Of a stretch of 64,000 nt of DNA, positions 12,701-27,700 are shown piece by piece. The DNA lies in NCBI GenBank assembly GCA_008828725.1, contig MEHQ01003657.1:124001-188000 (forward strand), written 5' to 3'. The translations under genes were made by a program, and so were the position numbers. Positions within the stretch are counted from its first letter, which is position 1. Each line of letters starts with the position of its first letter. Source of the DNA: Saccharina japonica (Eukaryota > Sar > Phaeophyceae > Laminariales > Laminariaceae). The notes below the pieces were generated by a model. That model was not told the DNA's origin, searched no databases, and worked only from the letters and a program-made list of their open reading frames with translations.

Positions 12701-15700
12701 GGTTTCCTTTTCCTTTGGTTATCCTTGGTTTTCCTATTTGGATGAACATGTATGAGTTATCACTGTGGAAGGGCATGCGGCACACTGTCGGACGGCAACC
12801 GCAACAACATATATTTTGTTGTACAGGACATTATATTATACGGTGTAGGTGGATGAAAATAAAATGATGAATGACTTGCGTTCCTCCAAGTGTGATTTCT
12901 AAAGGTGTATGTATTGTCTTTGCCATTCGACAATGTTTCACCTATTACTACGAGGTCTTAGTTTGTGTTTGTGTGTTTGTTTGTTTGTTTTCCATGTGTT
13001 TCATCAATCATCGCTTCTCCTTTCTTTCAGCTTAAATCGAGGGATGTTTTACCCTCATCTATCGTTTGGATATGCCGTGGTCGAGCGCGCTCCCCCCCCC
13101 CCTTGCCCCTTCCCCCTCTCCCCCCCCGGTACGCACCTTCAGTTGTATTGCGCATAGTGTTCAGCGTTCCCGTTCAGCGTTCCCACTGTTCGTCGATCAG
13201 CATCGAACGTTGCTAACGCATGCTCTCGCGCGTTCCGCTAAATACGTTTCTGCAAGATGATTTCCCACGAGTATGGACTCGGTGATAACTTAACTCACGA
13301 AATTGATCTTAGTAGGCACGTGGACTATCCACCTAGTCGCCGAGGACGCCGGCATGGGCGGGTGAACCATATATATCGATGTCTTGAAGGACGATTGTGG
13401 GATGGAATAGTTCATGTCGACAATACTGTAGTTTTTAGGACATGGATAAAGTTCGCTCTTGAAGACACGTCAAATGGCATATTCCTTGAACGTGTATACT
13501 ATGAACTACGTTCGCAGCATCTAATCGAATGCTCAATCGTCATATATCTGTGTACATCTAAATCAACACGGCCAGGTTGCGCAATCATCTCGAATCTCTT
13601 CAATGGCAACGTTCCTGATAGACCCACCGCTCCTGGCATGTACTTCGTATGATAATAGTAATGGGCTGATACGACGATTGTTCTTCTGTACTCACTTGCA
13701 GGTGCTGTTTTTTCCTCGTCGTCGGAATACCGCATGAACGGGATAACCTCGTTCTTGGACAACTCAGCCTACGATGGAGGTAATGAAAGGATAACATAGG
13801 ATGCTGCCTGATTAGCAAGGCCAAACGGTAACCAACAAATTCCCAGGTATAATCCGTGTATACCTGGTGTATTGTTCGGGATATCGATTTCGGACAAAAA
13901 CGATTTTCAGGTTGGCAAGGGGCGTTTGTTTACTGCGGATATTTTCCCTCCGTTTTGCATTCCGATCGTGTAGCTGACTAATGCTGAATTCACAAGACGC
14001 GAGAAGGTCTTGTCGCGACGAAGGAATGTATTGCCAACTCACCAAGACAGTAGGCTTTCGTGCAATGTATGCCTCATATAGGAAACATCAAGTAAATATG
14101 TCTCTAAGAACTTGCGCAACCGGGTATTTATACGTAACTGTCGTTAGCACGCTGCGATGGGTGTTGATGAAAAACAAAAAATGAAAACATCAACAAATCT
14201 AACAAAGGTGGATACGAACAGCAGGGGATGCAATATCTACATGAGTACTCGTACGGTGATCACACTTCACCTCACTCGCCACCGTTAGACCTCCCGCCAC
14301 TCATCCAGCCTGTGAGCGGTAATCCCAAGCCATCCTGCACTTCGGCGACCAGTTGTACCATTCTCGGTCCCCTACACCTCCCACAAACGTCCTCCGCTGT
14401 ACGAGTAATCGTACAGTGCGAGTACAGCATCAGTAGGAACTGATAATAACCCAACCAAGTGAAAATCAGCATTGTTCGGAGGCAGATGTTTCTCAAGAAG
14501 GCACCGCACAACAGCGAGTGCATGAGAGACCTACAGAGCACAGCAGTCACAGCCTAGGAAGCCATTCCCATCCGAAGCTTTAGTTGCGCACAGCCCCGGC
14601 GGCGGCTATGTCGCCGCGTGATGCGATAGCCTAGAGGTTTCGGTCTCGACACGTATTATATATATATATATGCTGAAGACGAACACAACGCATACAACAG
14701 AGGATGGAGGCCTTGAGCGTAGCCCGGGCGGTCTCCGTTGCCGCGCAGTAGCGGTACCGCGCGGCAAGCGTGACACTGCCCTGTGTGCACGAAGGTGGCC
14801 CAGTGTATGCTCTGCTACCTGTCTTACGCTTGGCGTCGGCTGTGCTGATGGTCGCCCCGGACTAGGAGGCGGGGTTTTGTATTGTTTGGCGATTGATTTG
14901 TTTTTGTTCGGGGATCATGAGGTGCTTCATTCCATCCCCGCAGTCGCGCGTAGACCCACCTCACAGCGGTTTAGTGGGGGTCCCTATAACCCGCGCCGTC
15001 GAAATTGGAAATACTCGCGGTCGTAAATAACTACCTCGTTCAGCTTTGTTTCTTCAAGGGCGGGGGAGAATTTCGGGCCTACCCCAAGACGTTAACACTT
15101 AAACCTCGGTGTGATGTGGACCGTACCACGAACAAGAAGGTTTTCCAAACCCCGGGGCGCACGGCAACCGCACCGCCCCACAGCGCACTGTAACGCTCTC
15201 GAATTTTACATCTCCGCACCGCACGATCCAAAACTAATGAAGATGCACCCAGCCCCACCGTTTAAATTGCACCAACGTTGTGTCCGCGATAATTCCTTAA
15301 GGTCTTACAAACCAAGTATATTTCTACAGGCGGGGGGTACGGTTCGGTGCCGGTTTGCCAATCGTCTTAACGAACCCGGCCGCACTACACGATATTTTTA
15401 ACCCTGCCGCACTATACCAGTTGAAACCGCATTGCAGCACACCGCATGTTATCACAATTGAAACAAATCAACTCAGCACTGCACCGCACCGCAGCGCCCG
15501 ATTCTCTACGAGCTAAGTCTGCATTGCACTTTGCAGCGTATGATTCACATTGCAGCGTAATATTCAGCATATACGAAAACCGCAGCGCGGTGCGGATTTA
15601 CGCGGTGATAATATTGGAAAATATTATTCGGGATCGGGAACCGATATAAGGACAATCTGCAGTTTGTTGTTATAGAGAGTATTCGGCGGTATGGTTCATA

Positions 15701-18700
15701 TTGTTTGGTTGAGTACGTACGTAGCTTACATGCAGCAGCAACGGGCATTGTTTGGTTGGTCGCGCTTGTGGAAATACCAACTGCATACCGCACGGAACGG
15801 TGCTGGTAGACTGGTAGAAGACGCGAACAGACAGGGCTGTTGCTTGCAACTGGACAGCGGTCGTTCGCTGGGCCAATTAAGCGGAAATTTGTGCCAATAT
15901 GTTTCGACGCCGACAAAGGTTAGGGATACTAAAATAATATCTAAATACTACCGGACGGCAGCTATCACCACCATGGGTGTTGTGGAGTTGTATATTTCAG
16001 GGTGATATACTATTCGCTATATTCACGTCAGGAACGACTTAATGTAAATAAAATCTCTGTATCAGGCTGTATCGTGTTGACCGCTTCATATACCCTTTGC
16101 TCTCACGATGCATGTGTCCACAAACCGTTGGGAACGCGAGGCGTGTAGATGAACCACTCGATGAAATCACACTGTGCCCTTCGGCGCAGGTGCGTATGTT
16201 GCTCGTGATTCGGAAGTGCACATCGATGGGCACGCCAAGTTCTCGGGCAACTCAGCCAGTCACGACGGAGGTATGTACAACGTGAGCGTTCATCTAACCA
16301 CCAGACAACGTACTCTCCCCCCACCCGAGCCGTTCGTCGACTTGATGATGGTGCGGTTGTCAGTCAAGCTTGCGGTGTGCTGTTTTGAAGACACCCCCGC
16401 CTGCTACACCGTTTAACTCCTGGCTATTTTGTTTTGTTTGTGTGTGAGTCCACCAGGAAGTATAATATTTCGCGATATTCTGCTACGCCCAAGCCGTTCT
16501 TCGAATGACCGTGTTTATGGTTGTGCGTCAGGCAGACATTCCACGGTGTCGGTAAAGCCGTCGCGTGCTAAGCCGACCATCCACTGCATATGATGTAGGG
16601 CTACAATAATCGCAGAGTTTGAAGCACTTGGTGTACTAGTGGCGCAGGAGGAGTGCATCGTGTGAACTCGCTGATAGAGAAAAGGGGTATGGTATCACTT
16701 GAACCTAACACGAGTTACCTGTACAGTGGGGTGAGGTTGCTTTGTGGTGCAATATTTCCGTTCCACTCCATTCGCGATTGGTTGATTCGAAAACAGAACC
16801 CTCTTTCATTTTTCATTGGGTTATTATTTTCCCGCGAAAGGGTTTTGCAGCCAACCACCACTTATCAACCTCTCTCTCCCGAACGCGAAAGCTGTAATTA
16901 TCGAAGCGTTTCCGTCGCGTCGGTAGGTTTGTTGGACGGGCCCTTGACTATGTATGCATATAGTTTGTCATTTCTACACCTGCGTAGTCTGCCGGCATGC
17001 TACCACGCACGGTGGAAGTCTCCGACTTTTAACTAGCGGATTTCACGTACACCTGTGTTATTGGAAGACTCTTGTGCCAGTTTGGGGGAGCTGTATCATA
17101 CGTCCGTCCATACGGTAGTTACGCCTAATAAACGTGCAAGTTAACCATGATCCGACCAACGCCAATGGAGTGTAGCACCCCCATGAAAACTTCAGATCAG
17201 ATCAGTGAGTAGCTAGGGCCCGGTTAAAGTAGAGGCTCTAAAGGCAACGAGGCTACGCAGCAAACCGGTCGTCTCGGACGCGTCAAGGCCCCGCTTGGGT
17301 TAACAGTACTAGAGTCTGTATTAAGTAAATGAAAGCCTCAAACAACGGTCTCGTAACGATTTTTCCGTAAAGTGGTCCGTCCGCCTTCGGTAGCCCCAAT
17401 TTGTTTGCCTGGTGCCGTGGTAGGGGAGTTACCGATATATCCGCTACTACCGTGGTTTAGTCACGCCGGCGAGTAGTTCTGTGATTTGCTCAAAATTAGG
17501 CATGAAAGTGATCTCCTGGCGAAGCAGGATAAACCTTCTCGAAGCTAAACGTGTAAAAACCTTCTTGTTGAACAATATCACGTTATTCACTCGGCTTGGG
17601 GCGCCTGCAAAAACAAAAACATACACATGACCCCCTACCAAAGTCAACACCTATAGGTCATAATCTACGGTTCAGCCAACAGTTAGTTGTCGTTTTTCCA
17701 AACTAACACGTCTCGTGCACCGCTATATAGGGGCCATCAGCATGTTAGGGAGCAACGCCGTCATTCTTGGAGAGGTTGAGGTTTCATCTAATACCGCCCT
17801 AAACGGAGGTACGAATATCGAAACATGATTGCACCAATAGGATGTAAACTTTCAAGTCTCGCGGATTTGAGGGATCGAAGAGCTCCTCCGGCTTGCACGG
17901 GCCGATGCGGCTAGGGTACGGGGGGGGGTGGTGGCATGGTGTTGAGGCGTTCCCGTACATTTGTACGACTGCCTGCAGTAAACTCCCGCTGTATGGAGTA
18001 TCTAATATTACTCTATTGCACTGTCGTTTCCAGTGATTGGTTTTAATTTAGTTGCGTCGCTGGCGTGGATTAAGGTGTCCGTTGCAGGTCAAATTGAAGG
18101 CGTGTCAGTTACCTAAATTCTAGCTTGAACTACTCATCCTACGCTTCTTTTTACGCTTTACACCTATACAATGTATTACACCTCGGACCAAACGTCGAAA
18201 GCTTCGAATTCGGCTGATGTTACGCTAGACAGAAATGGCACCGTGCATCCTACGGTGCTGTCAATGCTTGATAGTACCTGTTCACCAGGCGTCGACTTCT
18301 TCAAATGCGGTAATTGGTACGTTATACTAAAGCAAGATATGTAGTTTTCCGGGTGCGCGTAGCATTGACATATTGGCATGGGAGACATGGTCAGTCCGTC
18401 ATCGGTATGCACCACCCGGTACGACTCGATATTCTTCCGAACGGACGACAGCGTTGACAATTAGCGAAACCACTTCTTACGAGTCGTGCAGCGTAGCAAT
18501 TTAATTTGGAGTTTTGCCGTGTGTGCAAAATTGCAAATCGCGTGGTTTTGTGATCATGGGCTCGGAATATTTCAACCACGATATTTTAATAGGAACGACG
18601 CTTGGTTTGTGACACATTTTGTGGTTGTTCGAAGCGACCTTTACAGCGCTTGCCCTCGAAACCATGTATTTTCTCTGTTAAATGATGATGTAGCACGTAT

Positions 18701-21700
18701 ATTTCGTCTTCGTACGGGGACCACCGATTTTGTGACCGCCTCGCATCTCCCACATCTTCCACGTGGCCTAATGTAGCACTAACTATCTGTGCTGCCCTGA
18801 TTCCCCACGTTTTGATTGATCTCTCCTACTTGTCCAAACTTTCAGGTGGCATGTTTGCAATCGTATGTCCAATCGTTCATTTCCTCGGGACGACCTCGTT
18901 CATCGGAAATTCTGCCGTGTTAGTCGGCGGAGCCTTATCGATGAAGGATGTGGCAGACGTTTACGTCATCGACACATCATTTGTTTCAAACGAGGCTGGA
19001 TCAGGCGGAGCTATCTCTTTCGCGTCTACAGTAGGAACAGCAGGGGGGTTCGAAAGGTGTGCGTTTGACAACAACAGTGCCGACAATGGGGGCGCTTTGC
19101 ACACGACCTCTGGGAACGCCAGCGACACGGGGACGATCATTTTTGTTCGTGATTCCGTCCTCCACCACAACTTTGCACGTGAGAACAACAAGAAAAAGAG
19201 AAATTGGATGTTCTTATTTGGCGCACGCCAGCTGCCGATGTGCACTGTCAGGGGCAACCACTAACAATTCTCGAAAACCAACTGAAGAGCTACTGTAGAC
19301 GAGCTACAACCAACGCCTTAGAAAAAGACTAAACACGTTTTTTTGTTGAAGGTTTAGCTATATGTTCAACTGCAGAGCTATTCCAACAAATTAACGACCA
19401 AGGGCAATTATTCTACCATGTAAATTATTGACATCTGACAACGTGCATCAGCATGACCGACATCGTTGAAAAAAGATTAACGTTTACGTTGACATAAAAC
19501 AAAAAAATCCAGGGAAACTAAAAAACGATACCCGACGCACGAAACTGAATTCGCTTCTTCCCCGACATCTATTGGTCGATTTTTTTGAACGCTTGGGATG
19601 CCCTGACCTTTAAGGAATCGCACACGTGTCAATTGCGCCAAAGTGTTTCCGATGGCATCTCGAGGGACATAACACCGTTACAGAAAACAGAATGTAGGAC
19701 ACTGAACGTGTTGTCGAGTGAAATACTTAATATGACGCCAGCGTTTCTAGTCAGAGCAAGTTAAAGTTACGGCATTCTTGTCTAAGCATGTTACTGTAGT
19801 GCTTGCGTCACTACTTGAAACTGGTCACTAAGAGATGGAGACCGTTTTTCGCATCGCACGGTTTCACCGCCCATGGATTGCAGACGCATCAGGCGGAGCC
19901 CTCTTCAACATCGGCCCGTTGGAAATCAAGCACACCGTGTTCTCACAAAACACCGCCGCGGATGGTGGTCTTGCAGTCATGAACCACGAAGCCCCCCTTG
20001 GGCTGTGGAATGTGACATTTCATGGAAATCAACTTACCTGCAGTCCCGACGAGTACAACGACTTCGATCACGTGAGGCTTGTGCGGAACAACACATGCTT
20101 GCGTGTACTGCTCACGCGTGCTACGATAGAGACAGCACGTTTTGGCGGAATTGATTTCTGAATGATCGGGTTCCTTAACCCAAACTCGTTGCGATATTGT
20201 CCCTTATTTGCTTCGGGCATGAGATTTTCAATTGGATAGCACTTTTACTTTCCTCCAAAACTAGTTAGGGTTGAGGTGTAGAGCTCTTCAAGTGACCACC
20301 CCTAGAAGGCAAAAACATGGTGCACCTCTATCGTAGCATGCATCTGCTTAGTGTATGATATGGGATACTTCATCTTTGGATTGGTTTAACTGAGGTTGAT
20401 CGCATTTCAGTCTTCGACATGTTCTGTGCCCGACACCACGTAGCAACTGAGCGCACTGGATGGGAATCCCTCGTTTTAAAAGGAAACCGCAATGGGGTCA
20501 TCCGCGGTTCAAGCAAACAATATATCCGAGTTCGGAGGGGATGCACTAGAAAGGGGGCGTTCAGTCACGGATCCACATTATTTGACTTTTTCGTGGTTCG
20601 TGTCGCGGCATGTCGCGACACGTGCCGCGGCATTTTGCGACTTACCGCGATACGTAGGGTTAGGGTTAGGGTTAGGCTAGGGCTAGCGACACTCGCCGCG
20701 ACACTCCCCGCAACATTTGCCGCAACGCGTCGTGGGGTGTCGCGGCCTACCGCGACATCTGCCACGAACAAGTCAAACAATGTACATCCTTCCTTTCGGT
20801 GGGCATGTCGGAAGCCAATACCCGTAGGTAGGTGGGCAGGACAATAACCAACGCACTCAATTAGCATGGTTGGGTATGCCGAAATGTGTGGCCAAACATA
20901 AGTGTTAATGGTGCGCAATTCGCATACCACCTTGCCCTGCATTGTCCAAAGTTGTTTTGCCACCGGTTTGTACCATCGTAACAGGATAACGCTGGCGACT
21001 GCCGCTTCGACGTTGTTTGTGAGGGATGTTTCGACGGGTGCGAGGTCACGCCGAACGTTTCGACGATCACAACAGATGTAATTCCTTCGTGCGAGGTAGT
21101 GCCTCCCGGGGTGTCGACATTGGCTACTACGACGCTCGCGACGTTCGACCTCTTGCCGGGGTATTTTCGAATTTCCAGCAGCAGCCGAGATATTATGGAG
21201 TGCTACCGACGAAGTTCCTGCATTGGGGGCGAAAACCCTCTAGGCTACTGCGCCACGGGCTACACCGGGCCTTGTAAGTTCTCGATGGGGTTTATGGGTT
21301 AAGGAACAGCAGGAGAGGCTGTGTGTTATTGTACTGTACGTACATTTGGTTTGGTTGTGATACGCCCTTTGCCAATCAATGTGACTATTCGTTGCGTTGC
21401 TTGCGTGTGCATGTTTATTTGTTAGACTCTGTTTGAGGTAGGAACTAGTTCAGGGGGGTGATCTGCTATACAATACCTGTCCTCCGTCTTATCGTACCGC
21501 AGCACACCTAACCTGCAGGGGTCGGGACGAAAGTAAGGTTCCCCCGAGCAGTTTCAGGTTTAGAGGTAGCCGCTACAGTTCCCCTAACTGTTATGATGGA
21601 CAACCCGTTGATGTTTTCGTAGGTGACGGCCAGGCAATGTCCCTTGTGCAATGCCAAGGGATGAAATGTGTGAGTGTTCCTTAGATATGCATATATATCA

Positions 21701-24700
21701 TTTTGATGATTTAAGACGGTCGTGAGATGGTGGTGCAAATAGTTGCCGGACGACGTCGCGTGTGGATTGACCGACGTCGAAATGTGGTTGCTATTCTAAC
21801 CCACGGATACAATACACAGATTACGATGATGGTGTTGATTACAGGTGAGACAGAGCAGGAGTTCGAGATTAAGTGGATACATTGACACGCCTCGTACGTA
21901 CGTAGATAAGTTCTTGGATGGAAATATTAAATGACACTTCATAGTTATGGCATTATTTAGTAGCCGATTCCGAACCGTGACACAAGGAGGGCTATTCTCC
22001 GGTTTGGTCCTTTTAACAAAATGTCTCGTATACTTGTACAGGTGGAAGAGAGTTGGTGAGACGCAGATAACAACGAAATCAGTAACAAAAAAGCATCGGC
22101 AATCTGGTGATGAAAGGTCCGGCATTGCTTCGTAGACCAATCCGCAGAAGCAGTGTACGACCGCGTCGTAGAAACCTACATTAACCGGTCCTGCAACAGG
22201 AAGTATCTCCTATGCTGGGATTTTGATTGACATGAACTTCGATTACCTTGGCGCTAAAATGTCCATGACTGGGCTTCGCTCGAAACATCTACGGTCAGGA
22301 CTTTTACTTGAAACAGTTGCAAACGCGACTAGAAAAGATGTAGCAGGAGCCTTGACTTAAAAAAGATACTCCTACAAACGTGAAGTACGGGTACAGACAA
22401 TATAAATGTGCAACAGCAGGAATAACCAGACCTGGTTCGAATCTACGCGAGAGAAGCACCTTCTCTGGTGGCGGTAAATTATATATGGGTGTGTCTTTCA
22501 CTCAAAAGAGCTACAATCTGCGAGGTCTCGAAGCACATTTCCAACTCGGGCGCAACATGAGAAACCAAGTCCGCTTTTCCCCCCGGTTTTGTTTATTTAA
22601 GCACACATACAGCTCAAATCAAGAGCCACTGAACAATACCTGGTATCTCTCCGACGAATTGCTATTTGATAGGTCGAAAATAACGGATACCACCAAATAG
22701 GATGGATCGGTTTCCACTCGAAAATAACAAATAACGGAATCTCTCTCAAGATAAGATCGAACTCGGGCGCAACATAACTAAAACCACATGTCGCTTTTCC
22801 CACGGGCTCTATTTGGTAAAGTAACGCAGACTGACAAATGTGAACAGCACGCTTCATCTGACTTTGCAACATCTTAAAGTAGAAACCACTGAACAATACC
22901 AGGCAACTGGTATCTGGTATGTCACATCTTTCCGACAAAGGATTACTTGATAAGTCGAACAAGAAGCTTACCACCTAAACATATGTGATCGGGTTTCACA
23001 CATCCAGAAAAATGACCGCGATCGTTTTCTCGTAACTAGAATAACTATAATAGTACGCCACACAACAACGGAGTAGCCAGTACGCACAGGGCAGACAACG
23101 GGGAGCAGTGGGCGTACGAGAAAATCCTCGAGCTACCGGGAGCGCGGAGGCACAGTCGTTTTTCCAGGAGGGGTGTCCGGATAGTCGGCTGACTTTCAAA
23201 CCCTACAAGCAGGCCCAAACACGCCTTTCTACGGGAGCGGGAGGGTTAGGTCTGCCGTCGACAGAAGCGGGACGAATTTCTGCCTCAATTGGGAGCAGGA
23301 TGGGGATCCTGCCGGAGGTTCTAGCAGACCTCACAGGCCCGCCTGGAGATAAAGTAAAGAAGGGGGCTTCCGGAATCGAGCATCATTGCTCAGTTAGGAG
23401 TACCCTTGCGGGAGATCCGGGACACATGGGGGGTGACGAAGGGAGAGATGGCGGACATCATCCTTGAATCTTGGCTTGAATGGGCTCTAGAGGCACAAGG
23501 GGACCTGGCCCAAGAGGCCGACATACTGGCTGCGCATTGCACCGTGGCCACCAGTTCACGGAAAGCCCCAATAGAAGCTGGGCAAGCTGGTGAATCAGGG
23601 CCGGCACGCTACTCACACCGCTTCGCTGGAGGAGCCACCGGAGACGACACGCCCCCCCGGACTAGGCGACCCAATTGGGGGGTCCGACATCAAGGTCTTC
23701 GCCAAGGATCGCTATAGGAGTCTGCGGGGGAGCAGGATCTACGGCACGCCTTCGGGCCAGGCCAATGAATTCACCCCGTGTCATAGCCGCAGCAGAGTTC
23801 GTGGGCATGGGAAGACGCTTCATTGGGATCGAGGAGCACGTGGCAATGAGGTGCACCTGCTGTGATGCAGTCGACGTGGGCACCCGCCACGCACGCATCT
23901 GTCCCAGAGCAGGGACACAAGTCAACCAGCACCAGCCGCTCGTCCACGCGATGTCCCGCACGTTGAAGCGACTGGGAATTCAACACGAAGTGGAGAGCGG
24001 CGAACCGTTCACCGCAGACCGAAATCCGCGGATGGACATTGTAGTCAGGAGAGGACGTGTCCGGGACGCTCCAAACAGGGAGTACAGAGAGACGTCCATC
24101 CTGCTGGGCGTCACACATGCTGACCCTCAAGCGCAGGTACACCTGCGAGGAGGCAGTGCTGGTCACGATGGATTAGCTGCCTCTACCTCCGAGGCGCGCA
24201 AGTTACGCTCGTCCGGGACATGTGTCCTTCGATGAACGAAATCACAAACTTGCCACTTTAGCGGTGGAAAGCTTTGGGCGTCTCGGGGTAGAGGGCTAAA
24301 ACTTAATCGACCAGCTGGCAGCTAGTGTCGTGGGGGGGTGGGACGATGGGTCGTTGGCTGGGAAAGGGGTGGTGAAGGAACGCCTTCTCCAAATGGTCTC
24401 GGTGACCACACAGGCTGCCGTTTCGAGGAGGGTGTCGCGCTTCAAACTCCAGCTCAGGGATCACCAGGACGCGTGAAGGAGCAGGGGGGGGGAGGGGGGT
24501 GACAGACCCACACCGATGGCGTGAGGATGGAGCTTGGATGCGGCTTAGGACTCAAGAATAAAACATAAAGAGGACATATTGAGAATAAGGAGGGAGCAAG
24601 GACAACAAATGGAGTGTTGTGGATAAAGCTTTGCGGGAAGTAGACATAAGAGGAAGTTAAACTTTGCGCATAGGTTTCTTTTGTTTCCGTGGTTTTCTGA

Positions 24701-27700
24701 TTTCGGGAAGGTGATGAGTGATCAACGTTGGAGCTCATGCTGCACATTTTCGGATGGCAAAGATGATAATACAAATAATTGAGTATCTATAGCGGTCTGG
24801 GTTACCCCGGCAACATGTCGTCTGTATATTTATTATATAGCAACGTTGTTGCCCACAACCAAAAACTGCAAAGACTACAGGCACTTCCCTGTTCTATTCG
24901 TCCCAAAATCCCTCCACCCGCAAAGGCCTAGCCTTCCTCCCAAGCACTTACGGAGACGCATGAAACTCCAAAAATGAAAATGCCCAGTGCCGCATGAAAG
25001 CTTTAAGTTGTCTTTTGTTTGATTGTTGTTTATCCCTTTTATTATCTCCGTCCTTCTCTTACATTGAATGATCGGCGGCAGCGCTAAAGAATACTATAGT
25101 AGCTCGAGGTTCGAGGTTCCCATACTGAGACCGGCTCGAACTAGTTCGCTTGGTGATCCGTGGCTTCTGACACGATCCACATCATGATAAAAGGAATGTT
25201 GTTGATGAGGGTGAGGGGGTCCTCTCACGGCTTCATTGACCTTGAAGCATGTGGCATTATGTGCAATGTTCTGCATGCCCCACCGCATGAATGTTGCTGG
25301 TACTCTAGGGGCGACAAAGCTTCGCAAGGCTTATCCCTCCGGGTGTCCTGCTCATTGCATATATAATGGGCTGTCTCCAAAGAAGTATGAACACTGAGTA
25401 TGTTGACTATGGCCTGCGTCTCAAATCGCACAAGCTTACTAAAGTTAACGAATAACACGAGTGATAACGATCCTCTTTCCCGCTTTGCCTGTTCCATTCA
25501 TGTAGACTGCGCCGTCTGCGCAGAAAACTATACGCCGGGAATCTTGCGTCGCTGCCACAAATGCTCTACAGCGCATAGGCAATTAGCTATCGGGCTTGCA
25601 TCAGCACTCGTGATCTTCGCCAGTCTTGCGGCGGTATGGTTGGTGCCAGGTCCTGTGCAGGAGGGGAGAAATGACGCACGACTTCGGATTCGGCACACGA
25701 TAGCGTCCGGATACAATTTTATTATGAAGGCTTTGCCGATGTCGGCCATCAAGATCGTCGTGGTGGTGTTGCAAATCATCACGCAGGTATGATATAGCGA
25801 GCTAAAACTAATGCGTACGTGCACATCTGCAGTTGCCCTTGTGCAAAACGAATGAACTGCAGGCATTTTAAGTTGCACGGGGTATGCCGTGAATGGCTGC
25901 CGGGGCACTTTCCAAAGCATAAGGCACAGCAGTACATTGTGTATACCCCACAACGCGGACTGCTGCCGTCGTTAGGATCGAGGGAGTCGCGACATTATTG
26001 CTTCCGCTGTTGCTGCTGGTAAATTGCTCTACGGCTGCTACTCTATTGCTTATTCGTTTCACACACATCAATAAGGAAATCGGTGTTGGTATTGCGCATG
26101 CCGTCATGGATACTACATACAGATGCTGCGACACACCGGGCGCACCAAGAGACTAAACAATGCCTCTACGGACGCAAACGATGACAACAATACTAATACT
26201 GATACCCTTACTGTGGGCTCCGAGCATTGTAGTGCTGCTGTGCTTTCAATATGTTTTGCTCCCAAACGGAACACTTTTACTGCAGTTCCTATCGCGTCTA
26301 AGTGACACCGCACATCCATTGCCCAAGCGCGGCAGTTCTCTATAGAGGTAGGTATTGGGAAATTTAATGTGTGTTGGTTGTGGATTTGGTACTGTAGATT
26401 AAGGTAAGGCGGGTGGGGAAATAGTCCGCAATACATACATATCCCAGCTGATGGGCACAAGCAACACCACCAGTACCAGCCGTAACAGGGACGGTCTTGT
26501 CATTGCACACACCATCACGGAGCACCAACAATGAGATGGGCACGGAGTGCATATCCCATTACAAACATGTACGTACGATTGACACGACAGTCTTTACTGT
26601 TCGAGTACAGCAATGGGTACTACCAAAGTGGAGCGAAGTCTGTCAGATTAAAGCCATTTCTGTTTCACGCAATGTTGGCGGACAGGATCGTCACCAAAGA
26701 TCAAGACAATGTATGAACTTTAATACTATTGATATCAATTCGATACATACATGGTGAACCCATGCCCTCATTCAGTATATTTGTTATCGGCCACAATTAT
26801 GCACTTTGGTGCAAGACGTGAAGTGCCCAAATTTTGCGATCACGAACAAGGGTCTGTTTCTCCGCATTGACTGGGCAAACGTGGTCGAACGCCACTATCG
26901 TGTTCAATGAAGTCATGACACCCATCGCATGTTTGTTACGCCTTGGCATCTGCGTCAGTTACTCAGAACACAAACTGGTCTATGCTATATTTCAGCACGA
27001 GCCGTCGCTCAAACGACTGCCCAGCACGTAAAATACTAAAACCCTTGACAATGGCGTTGCTTAGATCTGCATTTGAATGTGCCAGGCGAGTACGTATACA
27101 ATAGATCTACCGCAACTACAGTTTTGAAATACAGCAGTACTATGCCTACGGCTTGCTTCAGTGTGGTGTCATGGATGGACTAGAAGACCGTTGATATTTC
27201 ACCTCACCTTCAGTGTCCTTGTTGTGCTGTCCTTCTTTTCGTATATCCCACTACTTTCAGTTCACTGAGATTGCTGGGGCGGTGTTTCCGGACGAGTACG
27301 AGGAGTTCCTTTCCAAGACGATACCAGATTCCTTGGATATCGGAGCTATGCTGCAAAACTTTTGCCTCGTCACGACAGACTTCTACGACCGACTGCTCAT
27401 CGCGACGTTGGGACCAATCGTGGTGCTTTCTGTCGTGTTCGCTATTCCCTACGTCGTGGAGAAGAGCAAGAGGAGCGCTGCGATCGTCGATCCCATGGTA
27501 TCAGTTAAGCTCATGCCTTGGTCAGCGGGTCTGTTTTTTCTGTTCTTCGTGTATTCGTCCGTCTCCTTCACGATTTTCCAGACCTTTGTTTGCGAGGATC
27601 TGGACGATGGTAACGCGTACCTGCGTGCAGACTACAGCATCATTTGCTGGTCCAAAACACACGACTTGTACAGGACGTACGCTGGCGTGATGATTTTCGT

